Source of the DNA: Bacillota bacterium | GTDB lineage: Bacteria; Bacillota; Clostridia; Saccharofermentanales; Saccharofermentanaceae | Assembly (NCBI GenBank): GCA_023397475.1 | Contig: JAEWUD010000037.1 | Coordinates: 1 to 64,000, forward strand | DNA length: 64,000 nt | Direction: 5' to 3' | Shown: positions 45,385-54,310 of the stretch, piece after piece | How positions within the stretch are numbered: position 1 is the stretch's first letter | Layout of the letters: the number at the start of each line of letters is the position of its first letter | The notes under the pieces: model-generated | Database searches by the model: none | What the model saw: only the letters and a program-made list of their open reading frames with translations | What the model was told of the DNA's origin: nothing | Program-made: the position numbers and the translations under genes

Positions 45385-46101
45385 ATGTCAGCGATCTCGA
45401 CCTTCAAGCGGTATGAACTCAAATACCTGATCACGGATCAGCTTCGCGACAAGATTCTTCCCGAGATTCTTTCTCACATGGAGTCCGACGCATACTGTCG
45501 CGGCAACCGTCCCTATACGATCTGCAATGTCTATTACGATACGGTGGATTCCGATCTGATCCGGACTTCTCTTGCAAAACCCTATCACAAGGAGAAACTC
45601 CGGCTGCGTTCCTATTCTCCGCATGTAGAACCTGAAGAACGCGTGTATCTGGAGATCAAGAAGAAGACCGGCGGAATCGTCCACAAACGTCGTGCTTCCA
45701 TGACGGCGCGCGAGGCGGGGGAGTTCATCGAGCACGGTACCTGTCCGAACGCATCGAATTACATGGATACACAGATCCTCGGAGAGATCGCGTCTTTTCT
45801 TCGAATCCATCCGGTATCTCCCATGACGTATATCGCTTATCGGCGTCTCGCGTATTTTGATCGCGAGGACAAGGATTTTCGCCTCACCTTCGACTTCGAT
45901 ATCAAGACTCGACGAACAGACGTAACCCTGACCTCGGACGATAAAGGTACGCAGCTTCTTCCCCCCGGTCTCTGTCTGATGGAGGTTAAAATCTCCGGCG
46001 CCGTTCCGCTCTGGCTGGCGCGTCTTCTCTCGGAAAACAAAATTTACCGAACCGGCTTCTCGAAGTACGGTACGGAGTACAAAAGGAGTACTTGTATATG
46101 A
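45385..46101 (+). CDS. VTC-domain polyphosphate polymerase family protein
   Basis: A 238-residue tunnel-fold protein. The start FKRYELKYLI, the Arg/Lys-rich strands EKLRLRSYS and YLEIKKK, FDFDIKTRRTD and the late LMEVKISG are characteristic of VTC domains, which bind triphosphate and metal and polymerise polyphosphate in eukaryotic VTC4. Bacterial members beside DUF4956 proteins are of unproven activity. AAGGGAG precedes the ATG. The stop overlaps the start of the next gene (ATGA), indicating coupled translation with the membrane partner. Confidence 0.88.
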   Translation: MSAISTFKRYELKYLITDQLRDKILPEILSHMESDAYCRGNRPYTICNVYYDTVDSDLIRTSLAKPYHKEKLRLRSYSPHVEPEERVYLEIKKKTGGIVHKRRASMTAREAGEFIEHGTCPNASNYMDTQILGEIASFLRIHPVSPMTYIAYRRLAYFDREDKDFRLTFDFDIKTRRTDVTLTSDDKGTQLLPPGLCLMEVKISGAVPLWLARLLSENKIYRTGFSKYGTEYKRSTCI

Positions 46102-46826
46102 TTCTCACCGCACTCTCATCCGACACTTCATGGGAGACCTTATTCACCGCATCCGCCGAAGATCAGGTCACGGTTCAAACGCTGCTCATCTCCCTCTGTG
46201 CCGCTCTGCTTCTGGGCTTCGTCATCGCGGTCACCTACTGGTGGACACACAGAAAGGAAGGGTATAATCCCGGTTTCGTCGTTACGCTGATCCTGCTGCC
46301 GGTCGTAATCTCCGCGGTCATCCTCTTCATCGGCAGCAATGTTGCCCGCGCCTTCAGCCTGGCCGGAGCCTTCAGTCTGGTACGTTACCGAAGTGCGCCG
46401 GGAAACCCGAAAGATATTGCCTTCGTGTTCTTTGCCATGGCCACCGGTCTTGCTTGCGGTATGGGCTTCGTCCTGTCCGCCTCCGTCTTTGCGATCTTTG
46501 TCTGTCTGGTGCTTGTGGTTCTCCATCTGTTTCGCTTCGCGGAGAGCCGCGAGGAGAGCATGCAACTCTCGGTTTCCGTTCCGGAGAACATCTGCTTTCA
46601 GGGACTTTTCGACGATCTTCTCGATCGGTATTGCGAAGGATATCGGCAGAAGCGCGTCAAAACCAGTGACTTCGGCACAGTTTTCGAGATTGTTTTCCAT
46701 ATACGACTCAAGAAGTCAACAAACCAGAAGGAGTTTCTGGACGAGCTGCGACAACGCAACGGCAATCTGCCGATCTCACTGGTTCTCAAAGAGAATGAGA
46801 ATCACTTCGCCTGCGCAGAAATGTAG
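46098..46826 (+). CDS. DUF4956 membrane protein
   Basis: A 242-residue protein. ATG 46098 follows AAAAGGAG and overlaps the VTC stop. It has about four membrane spans (LLISLCAALLLGFVIAVTYW, VTLILLPVVISAVILFIG, FVFFAMATGLACGMGFV, FAIFVCLVLVVLHLF), the conserved FSLVRYRSAPGNPKDIAF segment between spans, and a cytosolic C-terminal ferredoxin-like domain. This is the DUF4956 architecture, nearly always paired with VTC-domain proteins. It may anchor or gate the polymerase product. The stop abuts the convergent hydrolase stop with one base between. Confidence 0.88.
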   Translation: MILTALSSDTSWETLFTASAEDQVTVQTLLISLCAALLLGFVIAVTYWWTHRKEGYNPGFVVTLILLPVVISAVILFIGSNVARAFSLAGAFSLVRYRSAPGNPKDIAFVFFAMATGLACGMGFVLSASVFAIFVCLVLVVLHLFRFAESREESMQLSVSVPENICFQGLFDDLLDRYCEGYRQKRVKTSDFGTVFEIVFHIRLKKSTNQKEFLDELRQRNGNLPISLVLKENENHFACAEM

Positions 46827-46827
46827 A

Positions 46828-48153
46828 TTACAGACCGCGATTTTTGAGATCCGAGACCAGACCGACATAGAACTCACGGACATCGAAGCCCTCGATATTC
46901 TCTCGTGTAAGATCAATGACGTCACCATGCGAGATGCCGCGTCGACCCTTGGGAACGAGCGGGATGAATCGCTCCCCCCACATGGCGGACGACATGGAGA
47001 CCAGCCCGTCGTTATCGCCGTCGTGGTTACGGACCATACGATAGGAGTGATTGAGCGGAAATCTTCCGGAGGAAGCGTGGCGCATCTTCGCCCCGACACT
47101 CTGGTAGAAGACGCGAGGATCATCGGGGGCTATCGCGTTGAAGGCGGCACACGCGCGCGATGTCAAATCCGTCACGGCCGCTAGGAAATCCGGTTTGGCA
47201 TCTCCGAGCCGGGCCAGAGTTGTGTTGTATCGCGAAGCCACCGCCTCCTTGGTCCTGGGCGATAGCTTCTCCAGCAAATTCTCGGCGAAATTGCATCCGC
47301 GGTGCGGAGTACAAACGGTCGTCAGCGAGGCGACCCTGTCCCCCGCTTCATAGAGAGAAATCGCCGCGCGCGCGTCAAGTCCGCCCTTCGAATGCGCGAT
47401 AATATTGACCTTCTCACAACCTGTCTCGTTCACGATATCTTTAATCTTATCTGCGAGTGCCCGACCGCAATCCGAAACCGACGCGGCAGACGGATGATTG
47501 CCGTAATGAATCTCCGCTCCGTGTTGAATCAGCTCATCGGCCGCGCGCCCCCAGTAGTTGAAGTATTTCATATCGCGAAAAAAGACGCCGTGCACCATAA
47601 GGAGCGGGTATCTCGTCTTGCAGATCTCGTCTTCCTTGCGGAGGGAATTCGTAACGAGTTTGTCGTTCTCGAAAACAGCCTCCTCCATCGCCGTGCGCAC
47701 GAGACGGAACAGCATGATAATGTTCGCAATCGGAATCCAGCCAAACAGGAGACCGAGGATGCGTTGTTTGAGTCCCAGCTGCGCCGACGTCAGGTAGATG
47801 CGGATCATTCCGTTCCAGAACAGAACGGACTCGGCGAGGATGGTTACTAAAATGGAAAGCGTAAAGGAGAAAATGCGTTGTTCCCCGATATGCGGCGCCA
47901 TACCGGCGACAAATACCACACAGAGCGCGGACGACGCGATAAAAACCACCAGTTGTTCGGCGCCCTCCGCGCAAATGCGGAGGCGCCGTTTTAGCATTTT
48001 CCGCGGATATTTTGCCGGGGAGAACAGTGCCACGATATAGAAAATAATCGGAACGAGAGACAGCGGACCGAATCCGAAATAGTCCGACAGAATTACAAGG
48101 TTTGCTGCCAGAAATACCATAACGATATAGAAGATACGAACGAACATCTTCAT
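46828..48153 (-). CDS. Membrane-anchored alpha/beta hydrolase (lipase-like)
   Basis: A 441-residue protein with about four N-terminal membrane spans (1-150) and a C-terminal alpha/beta-hydrolase domain. LLMVHGVFFRD gives the oxyanion HG turn, and IIAHSKGGLDAR near 247-258 is the nucleophile elbow with Ser in a GxSxG-like AHSKGG. DNDGLVSMSSA and GISHGDVIDL supply candidate acid and His. It resembles triacylglycerol lipases/esterases. AAAGGAGC precedes ATG 48153. It lies tail-to-tail with the DUF4956 gene. Confidence 0.8.
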   Translation of the reverse strand: MKMFVRIFYIVMVFLAANLVILSDYFGFGPLSLVPIIFYIVALFSPAKYPRKMLKRRLRICAEGAEQLVVFIASSALCVVFVAGMAPHIGEQRIFSFTLSILVTILAESVLFWNGMIRIYLTSAQLGLKQRILGLLFGWIPIANIIMLFRLVRTAMEEAVFENDKLVTNSLRKEDEICKTRYPLLMVHGVFFRDMKYFNYWGRAADELIQHGAEIHYGNHPSAASVSDCGRALADKIKDIVNETGCEKVNIIAHSKGGLDARAAISLYEAGDRVASLTTVCTPHRGCNFAENLLEKLSPRTKEAVASRYNTTLARLGDAKPDFLAAVTDLTSRACAAFNAIAPDDPRVFYQSVGAKMRHASSGRFPLNHSYRMVRNHDGDNDGLVSMSSAMWGERFIPLVPKGRRGISHGDVIDLTRENIEGFDVREFYVGLVSDLKNRGL

Positions 48154-48205
48154 AGTCCGTTCAGCTCCTTTGTCCCGTTATTCCAATGATCGAATACTAC
48201 CTCTC

Positions 48206-48646
48206 TCACAGCCAAAGTCCAGTCTCATATTCGAAGGATATCTCGCTGTCGCTGGCATGAATCAGATTCTCGCACGGACGATCCTCCCGGATAGCCGCTT
48301 CCATGGAATCCGTTGCCAGGTCTCCGCGAATGGTTCCGGGAAGAGCCTTGGAAGGGTCGGTCGCGCCGATCAGAGAGCGGACATCGGAAATGATCGTCTC
48401 GGATTCTCCGGAAAGAATGACGGGAAGAATCCAACGGTCGACATAGCAACGGAGGATTCTACTACGAAAGGCTTCTCCCTCACGCCGAATCACTTCGTCA
48501 TAATGCAGAAGGATCTTATCTTCGGTAACGCGAACATAATCCAACGTCTCGATGCAGAAGCCGGCGTCGGTCAGACGCTTCATCACCGGGCGGACCAGAC
48601 TTCGTTCCAAAGTCTCGGGTTTAAGGAAAATAAAGGTTCTTCGCAT
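48206..48646 (-). CDS. ndk: Nucleoside diphosphate kinase
   Basis: A 146-residue enzyme exchanging phosphate between nucleoside di- and triphosphates. RTFIFLKPETLERSLV begins the fold. PGTIRGDLATDS and the active-site NLIHASDS, with the phosphorylated His, are present. The family form is NxxHGSDS, so Gly-to-Ala next to the His is a mild deviation. ATG 48646 has GAGGGAATT upstream; an in-frame start at 48697 is unsupported. The C-terminus ends YETGLWL, slightly longer than minimal Ndk. Confidence 0.88.
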   Translation of the reverse strand: MRRTFIFLKPETLERSLVRPVMKRLTDAGFCIETLDYVRVTEDKILLHYDEVIRREGEAFRSRILRCYVDRWILPVILSGESETIISDVRSLIGATDPSKALPGTIRGDLATDSMEAAIREDRPCENLIHASDSEISFEYETGLWL

Positions 48647-49121
48647 AATTCCCTCACTTCGCGTCGAGTGCCGGTAAACCCGTAATACATCTATCAAACG
48701 CTATGTATCAAAGATTATCGCGTCGTCGTCGTTTTTTCAAGAAGGACATAGGGGCTTAGCGTGGTCTGCGCAGACAAATAAATCGCAAAACCGAGGGCTC
48801 GTGCTTGTTTTTCCCGAATAATAGGATTTTTATGAAAAAAAGTATGAAATTATTTTGATTTTTCCCTCATTTGATCTTATACTTTATAGGAAGGTTTTCA
48901 CGAAGCGGTACACCTGTCTTGCATCGTCCGGGAATCTATGATACTTTGAGACTTTAACAGGGATTTACACTTCTCTCGTGTCGCACGGTTACAATACGGA
49001 TCTCATCCGGTTGATCATGAATCAGCTATGTTCGTACAAAAGTCGAGCTTAAACAGCATGGGAGTCGACTTCATATCAAAAGAATAAATAATCAATATCA
49101 ATGTAAGAGGGGTAACAGAAC
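48647..49121. other. Intergenic region with long leader
   Basis: No gene is seen. It holds the promoter at 48855-48883 and then a leader of about 230 bases that is neither coding nor a riboswitch class I recognise. Confidence 0.5.
48855..48883 (+). promoter_or_regulatory. Sigma-A-type promoter upstream of lipoprotein gene
   Basis: TTGATT (48855-48860) and TATACT (48878-48883) are separated by 17 bases, with AT-rich DNA upstream resembling an UP element. Confidence 0.6.
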
Positions 49122-50114
49122 ATGAGAAAAATTTTTACGGTTGCTATCTGCTTGATCGCGTGCCTCTGCCTGAACGGGTGCTCGGCGCTGAATCTCGCGC
49201 CGCCGGCGGTCACGGCCGTGCCAACCACTGCGGCTCCGGATTCGACAGAAGTCGCGGAGACGACAACTGCGGAGACCGGTTCGACTGCCGCCGCGGTTTC
49301 TGACGTTCAGCAGGGTTTCTTTGTTCAGAGTAAGGACGGCACTTTGACGCCTCTCCTGGAGAGAACACCATCGATGAACAGCTCGATTCCGGATACGATG
49401 ATCTATACCGGTTTGTTCATGTGGTTCAGAGACGATGTTGTCGAGACCATCCCGACAGTGGAAGCCGGTGTGACGGAACTCGTTTACCTGCAGGATGCCG
49501 AGATCGGTTATGCGCCGGTCGTGCTCGAGCGTTTCGAGGAGAAGGGCTATACCTTTGGTATAACCTTTGGACAGGCTGCGGGCTCCACGGTCATTTCCAT
49601 CCCGGATGCTTCGATCTATCCCGGCACGACTGCCGCAGAACAGTTTGCCGGCCAGACGGACTTGGACGCCTATTTCTTTGAGAAGATTGACGGCGTGGCG
49701 ATCGCCGCAGATTCGATCAAGCCATACAAACAATCCTATTACGATGCCTTGCGTATGGCGACGACAGTTCCCGAGGGAGACGATACCGTCATGACGAATG
49801 AAGAAGGCATGATCGGCGTGTTCGAGTTCCTCGAGAAGGATAAGGAATATACCTTGAGCGGCTACAAGGGCACAGTTCCGGTCGAGATCAAGTTGAAGGC
49901 CGAGCTTCGCTGCTTCACCCCCGTTGATCCGATCACACATTTGGATCCGCTTACCGCATATACTCGTTCAGATTCTCTTGATAAGACGACGGCTGTGGTG
50001 AATCTTCCCGCCGATCTTCCCGGCGGATATTATGTATTGAACGGCGATTTCGTCTTCTACTATAAGTCCTCCGTTGTCGCTCCTACCACTGAGACAGAGG
50101 CACCCGCCGCGTAA
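49122..50114 (+). CDS. Lipoprotein of unknown function
   Basis: A 330-residue protein with a lipoprotein signal (FTVAICLIACLCLNGCS; lipobox LNGC), a Thr/Ala-rich spacer to about residue 60, and a soluble external domain I cannot assign. AGAGGGGTAAC precedes the ATG. The C-terminus ends in a Thr/Glu/Ala-rich tail (TTETEAPAA). It is probably monocistronic: a promoter about 240 bases upstream and a strong terminator just after the stop. Confidence 0.75.
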   Translation: MRKIFTVAICLIACLCLNGCSALNLAPPAVTAVPTTAAPDSTEVAETTTAETGSTAAAVSDVQQGFFVQSKDGTLTPLLERTPSMNSSIPDTMIYTGLFMWFRDDVVETIPTVEAGVTELVYLQDAEIGYAPVVLERFEEKGYTFGITFGQAAGSTVISIPDASIYPGTTAAEQFAGQTDLDAYFFEKIDGVAIAADSIKPYKQSYYDALRMATTVPEGDDTVMTNEEGMIGVFEFLEKDKEYTLSGYKGTVPVEIKLKAELRCFTPVDPITHLDPLTAYTRSDSLDKTTAVVNLPADLPGGYYVLNGDFVFYYKSSVVAPTTETEAPAA

Positions 50115-50140
50115 TTTTCATCTCTCTTCGGGATCTTGAA

Positions 50141-50175
50141 GGACCGGGCAAATTGCCCGGTCCTTTTTATTTTTT
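50141..50175 (+). terminator. Intrinsic terminator after lipoprotein gene
   Basis: GGACCGGGCA and TGCCCGGTCC form a perfect 10-bp stem with a 3-base loop, followed by TTTTTATTTTTT. Confidence 0.93.
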
Positions 50176-50236
50176 CGAGATGCGGGGACGAATATCGGCA
50201 AGTATAATGAAAGTAACGGGTGCGGGAGGTGGCTTT

Positions 50237-50902
50237 ATGTGCGGACGTTACTACATTGACGACGATGAGACCATTTCTGAGATGCGGCGGATCTTCCGGG
50301 AGATTGACGCGAAGTTCAATACGCCCGGAGACCGTTCCGGTCAAGGGGAGATTTCGCAGATTGATCCCTCCAATGCCCGGCCTGCAAGTATCCTCAAGAC
50401 CGGAGAAATTTTCCCGACGAACATTGCTCCCGTTCTTCTGGGAAAGGATAGCGGGATGGTCCCCGTTCCTATGTCCTGGGGCTTTCCCCGTCACGGCGCT
50501 TCGGGTGTGATCATTAACGCGCGGGCGGAGACCGCCGCAGAGAAGCCGATGTTCGCACGAGCCGTGCGGACCGGGCGATGCCTGATTCCGACGAATGGCT
50601 TCTATGAATGGAGTCACGAGCAAGGTGAGCCCAAGCAGAAGTATCTCCTGTTGGGGCAGTCTTCCCGAATGCTCTATCTGGCGGGGCTTTTCGCGATGTT
50701 CGACAAGAAGGAAGACGCCGGCCTTGCGTCCTTTGTGATACTGACAGCGGCGGCAAACGACACCGTCCGCCCTTTGCACGATCGCATGCCGCTGATTATT
50801 GAAGCCACCGAAAGACGCGGTTGGTTGACCGACGAGGGCTTTGCACGCGAACGTCTTCTTGCCCCCTGCTCGTCACAGTTGACTCGCTCTCTTCTTTCCT
50901 GA
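50237..50902 (+). CDS. SOS-response-associated peptidase (SRAP / YedK-HMCES family)
   Basis: A 221-residue protein that covalently traps abasic sites in single-stranded DNA through its N-terminal cysteine. MCGRYY gives catalytic Cys2. INARAET (about 93-99), NGFYEW with the conserved Glu near 124, and LHDRMP with the conserved His complete the active site. ATG 50237 is fixed by the need for Cys at position 2, with GGGAGGTGG upstream. Length matches the family. The Y-family polymerase follows 97 bases downstream, in keeping with a DNA-damage role. Confidence 0.93.
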   Translation: MCGRYYIDDDETISEMRRIFREIDAKFNTPGDRSGQGEISQIDPSNARPASILKTGEIFPTNIAPVLLGKDSGMVPVPMSWGFPRHGASGVIINARAETAAEKPMFARAVRTGRCLIPTNGFYEWSHEQGEPKQKYLLLGQSSRMLYLAGLFAMFDKKEDAGLASFVILTAAANDTVRPLHDRMPLIIEATERRGWLTDEGFARERLLAPCSSQLTRSLLS

Positions 50903-50970
50903 TTACTGTCCCATTTTCCGGACCCGGAGACGCTTGCGAACCTTCCGAAGCCGTGCTATGATTCGAATTA

Positions 50971-50982
50971 GAACATTTGTTC
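50971..50982 (+). promoter_or_regulatory. LexA (SOS) box upstream of dinB
   Basis: GAACATTTGTTC matches the Gram-positive LexA operator (GAACnnnnGTTC) perfectly and lies 18 bases before the polymerase start codon. It predicts LexA repression and damage induction. Confidence 0.85.
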
Positions 50983-50999
50983 TTTTTTGGAGGTGCGGC

Positions 51000-52274
51000 A
51001 TGACAAGCAAGATTCTGCATATCGATCAGAACGCGTTTTTCGCTTCGGTTGAGATGAAGTTCGATCCTGCGCTCCGCACGGTTCCGATGGCAGTCGTCGG
51101 TGACGCGGAGCTGCGTCACGGGATTATTCTGGCCAAGAACGCACTGGCGAAGTCTTTCGACATCCAGACGGGCGAGGTGATCTGGCAGGCACGGCAGAAA
51201 TGTCCGGGTCTGGTCACCGTTCCGGCCCATTATGACCGCTACCAATATTATTCCCGCAAGGCCTTCGATATGTATTGTCAGTATACCGATCGCGTCGAGC
51301 CGTATGGTATGGATGAGTGTTGGCTCGACGTATCGGATGTTCCCGAAGCGAAGGACCCGGTGCGGTTGGCCGATGAACTCCGACGGCGCATGCGGGATGA
51401 GCTCGGGCTTACCTGCTCGGTAGGTGCGAGCTTCAACAAGGTGTTTGCCAAGCTCGGTTCCGATTACAAGAAGCCCGATGCGACGACGCTGATCACACCG
51501 GAGAACTTCCGCCGTGTTGTATGGCCGTTGCCGGTCTCTGATCTTCTCTTTGTCGGACGCAAGACGGCGAACCGCCTGAGTCGCATCAATGTGAAGACGA
51601 TCGGAAGTCTGGCCAATCTCCCGTACGAATATGTGCGCAAGAGCTTCGGCAAGAACGGCGAGATTCTGTGGATCAGCGCGAACGGGCTGGATAAGTCTCC
51701 GGTCAGCCGCGTCTCGGAGCAACGAATTATCAAGTCTGTCGGTAACAGCGCGACGACCTCACGGGATATGACCTCGATGGACGATATCCGCCAGACATTC
51801 TACATGCTGGCGGATCAAGTGGCGTCCAGGCTTCGCCTATACGGGCTCGTCGGAGGTACGGTGCAGATTCACGTGCGCGATTGCGAACTTCGCGTTTTTG
51901 AGCGGCAGCAGCGCCTTCTGGCGCCGACCGATTATTCCGGAGAGATCGCACGCGTGGCGATCGATCTTTTTCGCAGGAATTATTCCTGGGAGAGACCCGT
52001 CCGCAGTATCGGTGTTCGTGCGACGCAGGTATCGCCCTCCGCGACGCCGCGGCAGATCTCCTTTTTCGATCCTGATTACCGCACGGATCGGCATTCCAAC
52101 CTTGAGAAGACAATCGATGTCCTTCGTACAAGGTTCGGGGGACGCATCATCGGAAGGGGCATCGGACTCGGGTCACGCGACGATCTGTTGCCCGACGGAC
52201 AATACGGTTGGAATAACGGCGGCTTCGCGAAGGACAGTACGGCCACGCTCGACGAGGATTGTTTCGGTGCATGA
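51000..52274 (+). CDS. dinB: Y-family DNA polymerase (DinB/UmuC type)
   Basis: A 424-residue translesion polymerase. HIDQNAFFASVE (7-18) supplies the first catalytic Asp, and YGMDECWLD (102-110) the Asp-Glu pair. SVGASFNKVFAKLGSDYKKP and the helix-hairpin-helix segment follow, then the little-finger domain. ATG 51000 follows GGAGGTGCGGC. Asn instead of the usual Cys/Ser/Ala near position 11 and the lack of a clear beta-clamp motif at the very end are mild oddities; QISFFDPD near 365-372 may serve as clamp motif. Controlled by the adjacent LexA box. Confidence 0.92.
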   Translation: MTSKILHIDQNAFFASVEMKFDPALRTVPMAVVGDAELRHGIILAKNALAKSFDIQTGEVIWQARQKCPGLVTVPAHYDRYQYYSRKAFDMYCQYTDRVEPYGMDECWLDVSDVPEAKDPVRLADELRRRMRDELGLTCSVGASFNKVFAKLGSDYKKPDATTLITPENFRRVVWPLPVSDLLFVGRKTANRLSRINVKTIGSLANLPYEYVRKSFGKNGEILWISANGLDKSPVSRVSEQRIIKSVGNSATTSRDMTSMDDIRQTFYMLADQVASRLRLYGLVGGTVQIHVRDCELRVFERQQRLLAPTDYSGEIARVAIDLFRRNYSWERPVRSIGVRATQVSPSATPRQISFFDPDYRTDRHSNLEKTIDVLRTRFGGRIIGRGIGLGSRDDLLPDGQYGWNNGGFAKDSTATLDEDCFGA

Positions 52275-52365
52275 TTTCAGCCCCCGGATACGCGGTGTTT
52301 GACGCTGTGCGTTGATCATGCTACCTTGTAATCAGAGCCCATTCCAGCGAAGCGAGGATAACGGC

Positions 52366-53913
52366 ATGGGATTTGATCTTCGAACACTCATGTTCCTTTT
52401 TTCTTATACGAGTCTTATTACCACCGGCGCGATGGCGTTCGTGTATTTTAATGTACGCAAGAGGATCCGCGGAATTGGTTTTCTGGTCATAGCTCTGGCT
52501 TTACAGACGACGGGGTATTTCATTCTTTATGAGGATTATTCCTCTGTTTTCCCAATCGCCAGTCTTGTGGCTGTGTTCTTTGTTCTTTTGGGAAACGCAC
52601 TATTTACCGAAGGATTTGTCCATTATCTCGGCAGACGTTTCTTTACTTTGCAGAATTACCTGATCCTCCTTGGGGCGATGGCTGCCTTCTTCTACTTTTC
52701 CGGCGTTCGCGGAGACCCGTTTGCCGGAGACCTGATTTTCTCGGCTGTATCCGGTTTCTATGCGCTTCAGGGCGGATTCCTCTTTCTCGTCGATACGAAC
52801 ACACGAAAGCACCAGACCGCCCGCATCACCGGATGGGTCTTGCTTCTTGTCTTCGCTCTGTGTGTAGGCCGTCTGTTTACCGGATACTTTGCTTCGCTGG
52901 TTCCGGGAGATGTCGTGTGGGCGCAGACGCTGCAGGTTCTTAATCTGCTCGTCTACTTCGGGCTTGCCGTATGTCTGATCTTCAGCATTATCGTTATGAT
53001 CAACAACCGGCTTTTTGAAGAAGCGAAAGCCCAGGAAGAGAAATTCATGACGGCGTTTCACTCCTCGCCGTACGCAATTATCCTGACTCGCATGTCGGAC
53101 GGAGCGATTATCGAGGTCAACGAAGGCTTCGAATTGATTAGCGGATACACGTCCGAAGAGGTTGTCAATGCGTCCACGCTCAGCATCAACTTCTGGGTAA
53201 ACGACGAGGATCGCGATAGCATCGTCAAGATGATCGCCAAGGCGGAGAAAATCCATAATATCGAACTGGATATCCGAAGGAAGTCGGGTGAAATCATTTC
53301 GGGATTATTCTCCGCGGACCTCATTACGATTCACGACGAGAGATATCTGCTGTCTACCTTCAGCGACACTACGGAGCTCAGTCGAATCAAGGCCGAGCTT
53401 GAGCAGCGAGCCACACACGACTCGCTAACCGGGCTTCCGAACCGCGATCTTCTGCTCTCGCATTATCGTATCACGAAGGCCTTCGCGGATCGTTACAAGA
53501 AGCAATTTGCCATTCTGTCGATTGACATCGATCACTTCAAATATATAAATGATACGTATGGACACGACATCGGCGACGATCTTCTGATCTTCGCCGCGAG
53601 GAAGCTCGTCTCCACCTTGCGCAAAGGAGACCTTGTCTGCCGTTTCGGCGGTGATGAGTTCATCGTCCTTCTTTGCGAGATCGGCGACCGGGAAGCGGCG
53701 GCGATTGTCGCGGGCAAGACGCTGACGGCTTTTCGCGAACCTTTTGTGATGAAGGGGATCGGGGAGCACAGGATCTCGCTCTCCATCGGCATTGCTATGT
53801 ATCCGGCCGATGGCACTGATATACAGGAATTGCTGAAGAACGCTGATCTTGCCATGTATGACGCCAAGGCGAAGGGGCGTGACCGATTCGAGATGATTCA
53901 CAACAAATCATGA
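52366..53913 (+). CDS. Membrane PAS-GGDEF diguanylate cyclase
   Basis: A 515-residue signalling enzyme that makes cyclic di-GMP. Seven hydrophobic spans occupy 1-215 (7TM-type sensor). A PAS domain follows (about 225-340; FMTAFHSSPYAIIL, EVNEGFELISGYTSEE). The C-terminal GGDEF domain (about 350-515) has HDSLTGLPNRDLL, SIDIDHFKYINDTYGHDIGD and RFGGDEF near 427, so the catalytic motif is intact. An RxxD inhibitory site is not obvious ahead of GGDEF. ATG 52366 with GAGG upstream is preferred to 52312. lrgAB follows closely in the same direction. Confidence 0.9.
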   Translation: MGFDLRTLMFLFSYTSLITTGAMAFVYFNVRKRIRGIGFLVIALALQTTGYFILYEDYSSVFPIASLVAVFFVLLGNALFTEGFVHYLGRRFFTLQNYLILLGAMAAFFYFSGVRGDPFAGDLIFSAVSGFYALQGGFLFLVDTNTRKHQTARITGWVLLLVFALCVGRLFTGYFASLVPGDVVWAQTLQVLNLLVYFGLAVCLIFSIIVMINNRLFEEAKAQEEKFMTAFHSSPYAIILTRMSDGAIIEVNEGFELISGYTSEEVVNASTLSINFWVNDEDRDSIVKMIAKAEKIHNIELDIRRKSGEIISGLFSADLITIHDERYLLSTFSDTTELSRIKAELEQRATHDSLTGLPNRDLLLSHYRITKAFADRYKKQFAILSIDIDHFKYINDTYGHDIGDDLLIFAARKLVSTLRKGDLVCRFGGDEFIVLLCEIGDREAAAIVAGKTLTAFREPFVMKGIGEHRISLSIGIAMYPADGTDIQELLKNADLAMYDAKAKGRDRFEMIHNKS

Positions 53914-53929
53914 CGCAAAGGATAATGAT

Positions 53930-54310
53930 ATGAAGAACATGACACAGCTGGCTCTCATCTTTTCTGTCTGCCTACTGGGCGAAGCCATTTCCTCCTTTCT
54001 GCCATTCTCTTTTCCGGGGACCGTGCTCAGCATGATACTTCTCTTCGTGCTTTTCGCGACAAAACTCGTCAAGGTCGACAAGATTCGTCCGGCTTCCGAT
54101 TTCCTGACACAGAACATGGCATTTTTTCTCATTCCACCGGGTGTCGGCATTCTCCGCAGCCTGGATGTTTTGCAGAAGAATTTTTTCGCATTCATCGTCA
54201 TCGTACTCGTATCGACGATCCTCGCGTTCGCGTCGGCGGCCTGGACCGTTCAAGCTCTGATCCGATTGCAGAAGCGATTTATCTCCGATAAGAAGGAGGC
54301 GCAAGAATGA
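53930..54310 (+). CDS. lrgA: LrgA/CidA holin-like protein
   Basis: A 126-residue membrane protein with four spans (LIFSVCLLGEAISSFL; GTVLSMILLFVLFATKL; NMAFFLIPPGVGIL; FIVIVLVSTILAFASAAW). FFIPPGVGIL-type and FPGTVLSM segments are conserved in LrgA/CidA, which influence murein hydrolase activity and, in later work, pyruvate uptake with LrgB. AAAGGATAATG precedes the ATG. The stop overlaps the lrgB start by four bases (ATGA). Confidence 0.9.
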   Translation: MKNMTQLALIFSVCLLGEAISSFLPFSFPGTVLSMILLFVLFATKLVKVDKIRPASDFLTQNMAFFLIPPGVGILRSLDVLQKNFFAFIVIVLVSTILAFASAAWTVQALIRLQKRFISDKKEAQE

